Positions 56,141 to 64,000 of a stretch of DNA of 64,000 nucleotides are shown here, piece after piece. The notes beneath the pieces were generated by a model. It saw nothing but the letters and a program-made list of their open reading frames with translations. It was not told where the DNA came from and did not search any database. The stretch spans positions 310,001 through 374,000 of the forward strand of contig NW_005178566.1 of the NCBI RefSeq assembly GCF_000350225.1, given 5' to 3'. Made by a program: the position numbers and the translations under genes. The DNA is from Chondrus crispus. Taxonomy: Eukaryota; Rhodophyta; Florideophyceae; Gigartinales; Gigartinaceae. Every line of letters starts with the position of its first letter. Position 1 is the stretch's first letter.

Positions 56141-56580
56141 AGTGCGCACAGGGAGTACCGCCCGAAGGACCACAGAGCTCCCGTGCGCGGCTCGAGACGC
56201 TGAGCGTTTCCGAAAAGTCCCGAAACGGGAGCGACTGGAAACGGAGCCTCAGGCGACGCGCAGAGCACGCGGCCTGAGTCCCAGACGACGATTGACGTCA
56301 GCGACCACAGTCCCGGGCGACGCGGAGACCACGCGGCCCGAGGCTGACGCGAAGCTGACGTTGAGCAACCGGAATTCCGGCGACGCAGATGAAGCGCGGC
56401 TTGAAATTGACTGTTAGAAGTTCGACGGCGCAAGATGGCGGTGGAGCGGATGAAATAGAAGGGAGCTAGGTTCGGTGGAAGGTGGAGAGACGGTGGCCGG
56501 GGGGGCCAGAGCGGTCACGCGAGGAAGCGGGGCCAGTATATTTACGTGCAACGGCAGACCCGTGGTCTGCCCTGACGAGG
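56141..56580. other. Captured 5' flank of the H3-tail gene
   Basis: GC-rich. Overlapping frames here on both strands have no domain. It may hold the promoter and 5' leader; on the minus strand a pyrimidine run ending CTAACAG (near 56415) could be a splice acceptor. Confidence 0.35.
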
Positions 56581-56586
56581 GGGTCA

Positions 56587-56852
56587 TGTGAGATATTTTT
56601 AGGGAAAAATTGCATTTTACTGTAGAGGGAGATTTTATTCTGTAGTCCGAGATTTTATTTGAATTTTAGAGAAGCGCAGGCGGACGGCCCGGCGGAATCC
56701 GGGCCGGATGCGTGGACGCTTCTGGAAGGAATTTCGTAGAAATAAAAGAGAGAGGGTGACGGGCGCGGCGGGGGAGGGGGGACACCACTCGACGAACCCT
56801 CACCACGAACGGCGCGCTCCCCAGAACCGCCTCCCCCATTTCACCGACAACA
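56587..56852 (+). repeat. 3' LTR
   Basis: Identical by eye to 52566-52831 over 266 bp; followed by the target copy GGTAT. Confidence 0.95.
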
Positions 56853-57014
56853 GGTATCTGGCCAAATACCGCATGGTTCATGAAAAACTTACACTTTGGT
56901 ATGATCGCAGGATGTCAGGGCAGCATACTGTGAATTCGACCAAAGACCGCAACGTATAGCAAATGATTTTAATATTTTCCGAAACCCATCATAGGAAAAC
57001 AACTGAGAAAGCAT

Positions 57015-58315
57015 TCACTGTAATAATTGGTAGTGCTCAGAAATCCAAGTCTTCAGTCTCAAACATGGCGTCATCTTGGGGTCCTGCGTGAAAACTGATG
57101 TCCATTCTAGCCTTACGCTTCTGTCTGTACTTGGCCTGTACCCGCTTGCGCTTCTCAACAGGTCGTTCCCAAGCGTGTATCTTCGATTTTTCACACGCCT
57201 GTAAAGATTCAGATAAGCTCCCCGTAGTGGGTGCCAGCGGATATGCATGTTGGTACCACCCAACAGAAATGAAAATATGATGTCGTACATCTTTTCACCC
57301 CAACGGAATTGTGAGCTAAGAACATTCCATAAACCACACAAGCGACCGAAGTAGTTTTCAACGATAATTCTATCCGATGCATGTTCTCGATTGCCAGCCT
57401 CTTCTTCTAAAGTCAAATATCGTTCTGGCCTTTTTTCGTAGGGGCAATACCACGAACAGAATCTGCCACACCCTGATATCCTTTGTCAAGAAAACAAACC
57501 CAGCTCTTCGGATATTTGTCAGAAGGAGCACCAGCGTCTAAAATGTCATCCTCCACTTCAATTTTCTTCAGCATGAACAGATGTTCATCTTTTATGCTGT
57601 AAAAAATATCGATGTCGGCTGTTGCACCAGCAAAATGCACACTGCAGGCGATTGCCAATCCAATTGGTAGAACTGAAATCTCCGTCTTATACCCGTAAAG
57701 CTTATGCTTTCCTGAAAAGTATTTCTTGGATTCTTGATGATTTCCCGTAGGCCTGTTAGTGTGTTGAAAAGTGACGTCCGTCGCATATCGGGCGTAGGGG
57801 TACTTTTTGAACGCCCGATTGCTTTTGAGAATGCGCTCCATGGGCCACGCTGCCCCGGCACCAAGCACCAATGTTTCATAACTCACGTCCGCTGCCATTC
57901 GAATGAACTTCTCAACAAGATCCCTCAACGACGGGCCCTTAATCTTAAACATGCGACCGAGAAAGTCCCACCGCCCCCCATGCTTCATGCAACTTATTAC
58001 GATGAAGAGCATGTCTCTTGCCCCATTTTTGGTCTTTCTCCCTCGTCCCGTGTTCCAATTCTTGAGCATCACCTGCCTGAATTTCATCCAAACTTCTTGG
58101 AACTCATTCGGAGCGAAGTTGGACCTTTTGAAGATGGCAGGGGACCCGCCAGACTGATAAAAGGAATCATAGGTGGGCGTCGAGGAGTCTGTTTCCTCCT
58201 CAGTGTCGCTTTTGAGGTCCTCCATGGGGTATGCCTCGAGGTCGTTTGTGCGGTTGACAGCTGCTTCGGCAAGCAGCTGTAGCGCATTTTGCGCTTCTCT
58301 GGGACTGATGGACAT
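57015..58315 (-). pseudogene. Harbinger-like DDE transposase with one frameshift
   Basis: The first frame from ATG 58315 (300 codons) has an acidic start, a helix-turn-helix-like region (about 75-160), YATDVTFQ with the first Asp at 180, a GKHKLYGYKTEISV strand, and CFLDKGYQG with the second Asp at 277. It meets TGA at 57413. A -1 shift at the same spot continues in a second frame to 57015 with RIIVENYFGRL, which has the final Glu, and a C-terminal basic region. All three catalytic residues are present. One base change would separate this from an intact gene, so it decayed recently or uses frameshifting. Family: DDE_Tnp_4 (PIF/Harbinger/IS5-like) by motif order. Confidence 0.8.
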
Positions 58316-58319
58316 TGGA

Positions 58320-59800
58320 GCGCATGCAACGTGAAGGATAGGAGGTTTGCGGTGGGGGCGGTCTGGTTCTTACTGCCATATGTTGCTATATTCTGAAGGA
58401 CTTTGGCGGGAGTCAATACATTGGCGCACTTTCTGATATGATGAGTATTTCCGGAAATACTGTATGATCGCCAAAAGATGAAATCTCTTGAAAAGAGATT
58501 GACATATTTGTGAAAAAATATTTTTTACGAATGACCAAGTCTTTGGCGATACATTCAGTCCTCTTGCAGGGCATTTACCCTTTTTGTGCTCCGCTGAGTT
58601 TTATGCATGAAAGTCGGTAACTAGTTGAAAGGTCTACTAGGAACAAGGTCCGCAGAACAAAGCTCTGTTCTCTCAGCAAACCACAAGGGCATCAACCCAA
58701 CTTCCCTTTTGCGTAACATCACTCCAAACAAAACCGGGGTCCTTTGGGCCGCCCAAACCCCTCCTTGCACAAACTGATATTTGGTGAGAAGCGAGAGCCC
58801 CGGCATTTCTGGCATAGGGAAAATCGCCAACGAAGATGCAAATGTAGAGCAACTCTCGAGATTCATTGTATGATTTCACAGTACCGCATATCCTACTCTT
58901 CCGAATCTTTGTTGGCCATATACAGGTCGTTCAGGATTTCTAGAGCTTTTCGCGCATCTTACAGTTTGGGGATCATCATATTATAATCAAGTAAAGCAAT
59001 CGCTTTCAACTGGAGCTCACTTTCACGAAAGTCGCGCGTTCTTCTCGAATGTTAAGCCATCTTGCACACAAGACAACGGGCGGCATGCAACGGGCTCGCA
59101 CGCGCAGGGATAGAACTGCATGCTTCCCACTCCCTGCCCTCATCAAACCCCAGGAGTGCTGCAATTTGTCTTTCCTTATTTCTGTAGGTTTAGTGCATTC
59201 ATTGATAATTGAATGGTGAGTCTTGACAAGGGGGCTTTTCGGTTGAACGCGCAACGGCTCTATCGGAAGGAAAACATGGCCAAACGGGCCCTTCCGCTGA
59301 AGTTTTGAAAAACCTTTCCAAACGGACCCATCCACTAAAGTTTTACTTGACCGTTCAAATGGACCTTTTCAGCCGGACCGTTTCAAGTTACCGTTCAGAC
59401 TAAGACTTGGAAACTTCTAGGATTCGATACGCCCCTCGTTCGCGTAACGGAACCGCAGAGGCAATTGAATTTCTGCCACCGGCTGAAAACAGGGCTGTAT
59501 AAGAGAGGCACTTCCAACTCCATTGCCTCTCTTCTCTCTTCCTCAAGTCGTAGCTTGTTCTCCCTCCTCCCTCCCTCAGCTCCGCTGCTCATGTCATCAA
59601 GTCATCACTGTGCTCTGTTTCTTTCCCTACTCTTCCTGCGTGGCTTAAACATTCAAGTCTGATTTTACTCTCACGCTCGGTAAGATAACGCAACCACATT
59701 CGCTACTGCTTGCGCGTGCTTACTTCGAATGATCGCGTTATCGCTTTTTCCCTACTTAAGTACTGACAAGTCGCGCCACGCGAAGGCGGATAACGGTTGC
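58320..59800. other. No gene recognised
   Basis: Imperfect repeats CCAAACGG-CC...CT-AAGTTTT at 59279 and 59317. TATAAGAG near 59500 could be a promoter, but no clear frame follows. Confidence 0.4.
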
Positions 59801-59814
59801 GAATCTACCCTTAC

Positions 59815-60320
59815 GGGTGAGTGTGGTATAACCCCCCCCCTGGGGCTTTAAATTAGATTAGATCAAGAACTAGATCAGCTACTGTAGAGCGTCGAGCTCT
59901 ACTCTACAACCGCGCGGGTCCACGTGTACACCACGGGGACAAGGGACCCGTGCATACACGTGCACACGTGTACCACGCGCGAACGAAGCGCGCCCGCACC
60001 ACGGGTAATACGTGTACTGTCAGCCTCGACATAGCTGACAGTATTACAGTGCAGGCCGACCTGCACTGCAGTAGCCCACTACAGTACCTCGGTACTGTAG
60101 TGTTATGATAGATTGTTTTGTATATTAAATAGGGAGCGGACCGACGGCGGCAAGGGGGGGACAAGCACGGACTTGTCCTCAACCAACCGCCAAGGTCAGT
60201 CCACCCAGCTTATTCTAAACGTCGCCTTCGGTCTTCGCGCGCGTTTAGTCGGAGCCGAGCCGGAGTGGACGCGCAGCACGCGAGCGAGCACGGAACCGCC
60301 TCCGCCCGTCAGCACTGGTA
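59815..60320 (+). other. Probable LTR/leader of the last element
   Basis: It contains CTACTGTAGAGCGTC shared with 34580, GTGTACACGTG palindromes, a 12-bp inverted repeat (60077-60102), TATTAAATAG near 60123 and TGGTACGTCACC near 60316, a possible primer site like the one at 52832. LTR limits are not proven, as no second copy is in view. Confidence 0.4.
60077..60102. repeat. Perfect 12-bp inverted repeat CACTACAGTACC-tc-GGTACTGTAGTG
   Basis: Longest member of the TACTGTACC hairpin group in the window. Confidence 0.9.
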
Positions 60321-60515
60321 CGTCACCCAGTGCTGCTCCGGGGCGTCGAGGCGTCGATCCGCTCGTGCGTGCGCGCGTCCCTGCTCGCTCCCGCTCTACC
60401 ACCGCTACCCGGGCCCGAGCCCGGTTCCGTTGCTGGTTGGCCCGCTTCTCCCCTGCTCCGATCCGGGGTCTACAGGTCGAACTGCGCATACACCTCCAGT
60501 CGTCTGGGGGTGTTT

Positions 60516-63208
60516 ATGCTACAGTTGTCTCCCGACCTAGAAGACCCCGGAGTTCGAACTCCGAGAAGACTTCCGTTTCCCTCCGCGTCCGATCGCGTTG
60601 AGATGAGCCAAGACTACGAGCCCTCGGTCCGCTCCGAAGCGGCGGATCCGAGTCCGGCCGCTGTGCAGTCCCCATCCGCCCCATCGGGCGACGGCGACGC
60701 AGGTCCTCGCGACCGCGAACCGTCGCTCGGATCCTCCGTGGAAAGAGCGGCGGCGATGTTCGAACGCATAGCAGAATACATCGAGGAAGTCCGTACTTCC
60801 CTTCGGATCGATGCATCGGACCACGTATACACTCGATGTATGGCCGAACTCCGCTCCCTTCGTGAAGGGAGGTTCGATAGAGTGACGCAGTCCTTAGAAA
60901 ATCTCCGAGCACTGATCGACGAGTTACGCTCGCGGATAGTGCTCGTCGAAGACTCACGTTGCGCATCGCCCGGACAGGCCGGGCAAGGTCGCCCCGAGAG
61001 GTCGACCCCAGCGAGGCGACCTGAAGATCGAACCTCCCTATCCGCGGAACAGTTTGGTGCGTTCGCGCACCTCTCCGCCGAGCTCAACGCCACACGTCGG
61101 CGTGCCCGTGACATGGAACGTACCATGGCCGAAAGGCCACCCGGTGCCCCCTCGAGAGGGCCCGGTGGTGCCGTACCTCCGGGCGCAGCCGCGCCACAAG
61201 GATGGCGCCCGACTGGGGTCTACCCCAGTCGCGGCGCAGAGGAGAGACGATCTCCGACGATCGCCAACGTGACGTCCGAAACCCAAGCTCTGCCCCTTGC
61301 CCCCGGAAGCAGGTGGCAGACCGAGCGGGTGCCGTATTGCGACGACCCCGACCGTGGAGGGGCCGCCCGCGGATCCGGAGAACCGATGTTCTCCGTCGAT
61401 CCCCGCTGGGGCGGCTACCCGCCGGCGAATTACGCCGAGCATCCAGGTCCGGTAGACGTTCGTACGCTACCCGTCACTCCCTTTGGAACGTTGGGTCCGG
61501 CTGAACCCGGGCTCGAGCCGGTGCATACGATGATTCAAGAGTTCAGCGCCGTCGCTAACTATCGTATGTACCGCTTGGATAACACCTCGAGGCCCGTTAC
61601 CTCGGGTGACGCGGGACGGATCGCGAAGTACGTTCAACGCTGCCGTGGGATCCGACCCACGATGAGGAGCTTTGACGGTACGGACCCGATCCAGCTCCTA
61701 CCGTTCTTGAAGGATATTCGAATAACCTTCAACTCGCAACACCTGACCGAAGGTGTTGCGGTACGAGTCCTCGCGCACTTCCTTGAGCGCGACGCGGAGC
61801 GCCTGTATACGAGTTATACGATGCGTGGCCTCCGCGCCGGCCAACTACACGACGACGTCAGTTGGCCGGGGCTCGTGAACCAGTTCCTGAAACGCTACCT
61901 AACCGACGACGTGTTAGGTGAAGCGTACGACGCTGTCGCGACGGCGCGACGGCGCGACAGCAATCTCATGAAACAGAGAGCACGTTCGCGGACCGGCTCG
62001 AAACTGCCGCGTTCTGGTGCACGGCAGTGTTCTCCTAACAGTCCCTCGCGCACTACTTCGTGCGGGGACTCGCTCCTGCGACGCGTGCCGCAGTTTCCGA
62101 GACAGTGCAGCGGCTGCCGAGCCGCCAGAAGACCGATCTTCCGACCATCCGCCGTATCGCAACGGCGGAAGGAACCACTTACCGCACTCGATGCGGTTTA
62201 CCTCTGCCGGATTCGAAACCGGCAGGGAGGGCTGGCAGGACTACGAAGTCCGCCGCAACAAGGTCGACCGCCTCTACCCTCCATGTCGGGGAGGATGAGT
62301 GGCAGGCCGACCCTGTCCTCATTACGCAAGGAGCAGGGCCAGCAGGGGCTCGACCCCCTTCACCGATGTCGACCGGAACGACGTCGAGCTACGCCACCGC
62401 GTTCGCGGCCACTCCAAGAGCACCCAGGGGTACGGACCCCCGAGTCGCTGAGCTCGACATCTCGAACCGAGATACCGGAGGTGAAGCCCCTCGCGTGCCC
62501 CTCCTCACCGATGAGGAAGCGCGTCACGCGGCGACCTTCGCCTCAACGGACGGCAGCGCGTACGTGTGCTGGCTATGTCGTACGTATGGACACGCCATGT
62601 ACGCCTGCCCGTTCCTGTCGCCAGAACAACGAATGTTCACGGCGTACAGGAACTACCGCTACCAGATGGAGACGCGCCCCGGGGCGCGCAATCTACTCCG
62701 GCAAGCGGTCGGCGAGGGTCGTCCCCCGCGTCAAGGTTTCCCGAATCGGTCGGGTGGGGGCGCTCGCTTCGCCCCCCGTGGAGGCGGGTATCGTCGTACC
62801 AAACTCGATCGTCGGGATCGGCCCGACTACCGCCAGGCCGACACAAGGTACCCCCGCCAAGGCGGGAGAGGGGACGGAGACCGTTCTCGGTTACCCCAAC
62901 AGGTACAGAATGCGATAATGTACCTGCAAGACTGGGTAGAGGATCCGTACCCCCTACCCACGGAGGGTCACGAAAGAGAGCCGACTCGCTTCGTTCCCCA
63001 TATCCTGCGACGATCGGACGCCTCAGGTCAAGGCCCGGAAGTACCCGAGTACTTCGCCAAGGCTGCCGAGCCGCAGGGGGGGATCGTCCCGACCCACGCG
63101 GCCGGCTACCCGGAGAAGACCTGGCCGTCGATAGCCAGGGGGGTAGCTCCGATAGCACCGGTAGTTCGAAAAAAGGGTAAAGACGGTTACGTACGCGCGG
63201 TCGCGTGA
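60516..63208 (+). pseudogene. gag: Large LTR-element Gag, one shift and one stop
   Basis: Starts at ATG 60516 or, with better context, ATG 60603 (MSQDYEPS). An acidic Ser/Pro-rich start is followed by a coiled coil (about 60740-60960, FERIAEYIEEVRTSLR, SLENLRALIDELRSRI), a Pro/Gly/Arg linker, and a capsid-like domain (FDGTDPIQLLPFLKDIRITF...LAHFLERDAERLY). The frame shifts by one near 61970 and a TAA near 62037 follows; the rest reads on to 63208 with a CX2CX4HX4C knuckle (CWLCRTYGHAMYAC near 62565) and an Arg/Gly-rich RNA-binding tail. The GC-rich codon use differs from its neighbours, suggesting a distinct element family. Confidence 0.75.
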
Positions 63209-63320
63209 GCCGTCTTTTCCCTATGACCTAGACCGGTCCCCGCGTGCTCGCCAAGGACACGGGGGGTATTGCCCGATAATACATCCCCCGCTATCGGAGT
63301 CGAGCACGGGGACTCCAGCA

Positions 63321-64000
63321 ATGTCGACATTGCAGGAGAAACCCAACACCGAGGCCCACGTAGACCCGATGTTGGAAGAATGCATCACCGGGACACCCGA
63401 CGTCCCAGTGAAGCGCAACAAGCGAGACGCGGTTAACGTCGACCAACACGAGTCGGTCGACCTCCTGACCCCCGTGAGCCCAAGGTCGCCGACAAAATGT
63501 CCGCCTCGTACGGACTCCAGCACCTGGACGGGTGTCACTGAGACGCGAACGTCCCCCGGCTCGAGCCGAAGGAAACGCAAGAGGGGCCAACGCCGAAGTC
63601 GAAGGCCCCGGCGGAACGACCTCACCGATAAGGTCGCACCCAAGGTGTTCGATGGCCTCGTATGCCTCATGACGTCGAAAATATATAACGTCTTGGGCTC
63701 CGTGGCCACCGAAGGCAACGCGTTTAAGCCCCACACGATCGCCGTCGACACGTGCTCGGGCTACAACTTGGTGAGGAAGGCCGACCTCCCTCCCGACTGG
63801 GCCCGCTACGTAATACGGGACGCGCCATTACCCCGCCTGGCTGGCGCGAACAGTAACCCGCTTCGACTTACGGCGGTCGTCCGCCTCGCGGTCCGGTTGC
63901 GGAACACGACGTTCCGCATACCTTTCGTAGTGGCCGAACAACTCGCTGTTCCCGTTCTACTTGGGACCGCGTTCATCGATGCTCACGTACGCAGCATCGA
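63321..64000 (+). CDS. pol: Pol start with aspartic protease (runs off window edge)
   Basis: An open frame from ATG 63321 in a different phase from gag. A basic Arg/Lys-rich start leads to a retropepsin active site AVDTCSGYNLV near 63745, where the usual Gly after Asp-Thr is Cys, then a VLLGTAFIDAH strand near 63955, the typical late protease motif. The RT would follow outside the window. Confidence 0.7.
   Translation, partial: MSTLQEKPNTEAHVDPMLEECITGTPDVPVKRNKRDAVNVDQHESVDLLTPVSPRSPTKCPPRTDSSTWTGVTETRTSPGSSRRKRKRGQRRSRRPRRNDLTDKVAPKVFDGLVCLMTSKIYNVLGSVATEGNAFKPHTIAVDTCSGYNLVRKADLPPDWARYVIRDAPLPRLAGANSNPLRLTAVVRLAVRLRNTTFRIPFVVAEQLAVPVLLGTAFIDAHVRSI

Larger units (their letters stand above)
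52566..56852 (+). mobile_element. Young non-autonomous LTR retrotransposon with antisense cargo gene
   Basis: LTRs of 266 bp at both ends are identical in my base-by-base reading, and the 5-mer GGTAT lies directly outside each (52561-52565 and 56853-56857), a perfect target duplication. Inside come a primer site, gag-protease, the first part of RT (to about 55355), then about 1.2 kb of foreign DNA with an antisense H3-tail ORF, then a purine tract (GACGAGGGGG). The rest of RT, RNase H and integrase are absent, so movement must rely on a related autonomous element. Confidence 0.93.

Noticed and set aside
55996-56433. Minus-strand frame of 145 codons and its plus-strand mirror (56019-56417)
   Set aside because: Overlap the H3-tail ORF start in other frames, with Arg/Pro-rich composition typical of GC-rich shadows.
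1-64000. CRISPR arrays or bacterial operons
   Set aside because: No regularly spaced repeats; content is clearly eukaryotic.

Overview
This is a transposon-rich window from a eukaryotic nuclear genome. The supporting evidence is chromodomain-bearing Ty3/gypsy integrases, PIF/Harbinger-like and pogo-like DNA transposases, TATA boxes about 80-170 bp upstream of single-exon genes, and few convincing introns. Sparse intron-poor genes between dense LTR elements would suit a red alga of the Chondrus type. That placement is an inference from style; no marker gene fixes the species.

Layout. 1-3647: two broken gypsy elements joined head to head, a minus-strand gag/pol and a plus-strand integrase end with its 3' LTR. 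3.9-9.1 kb: a transposon relic, a secreted cysteine-rich gene (7278-7877) and the start of a pogo-like transposase. 9.08-11.28 kb: RNase H-integrase-chromodomain of a chromovirus, followed by about 7 kb holding possible antisense exons and two tandem-repeat blocks. 20.1-22.1 kb: a SANT/Myb-like gene facing a Harbinger-like transposase pseudogene. 22.9-25.7 kb: a Copia-ordered gag-protease-integrase relic split by an inserted repeat. 25.8-29.7 kb: a chromovirus integrase with a candidate long 3' LTR. 30.0-36.0 kb: a full-length gypsy element with both LTRs, inserted at codon 5 of a second SANT-like gene. 36-52.5 kb: a secreted 500-residue protein, a pogo-like pseudogene, a secreted cysteine-rich protein, a membrane protein and several miniature inverted-repeat elements. 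52.57-56.85 kb: a very young LTR element with 266-bp LTRs identical by eye and a perfect 5-bp target duplication. 57.0-58.3 kb: a Harbinger-like transposase. 59.8-64 kb: the start of another large LTR element.

The most striking object is inside the young element. In place of the rest of pol it carries an antisense ORF (56140-55265) whose first 30 residues are a histone H3 tail copy (22 of 29 tail positions identical). Lysines 4 and 14 are kept, while 9, 18, 23 and 27 are replaced by Ala or Arg. The tail is fused to about 230 residues that I do not recognise and that show no histone fold. I infer a captured gene carried by a non-autonomous retrotransposon, possibly acting as an H3-tail mimic.

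Apparent host genes are few: the two cysteine-rich secreted proteins, the 500-residue secreted protein and the membrane protein. The other coding sequence belongs to mobile elements, mostly broken. All alignments were done by eye; family names rest on motifs and domain order.
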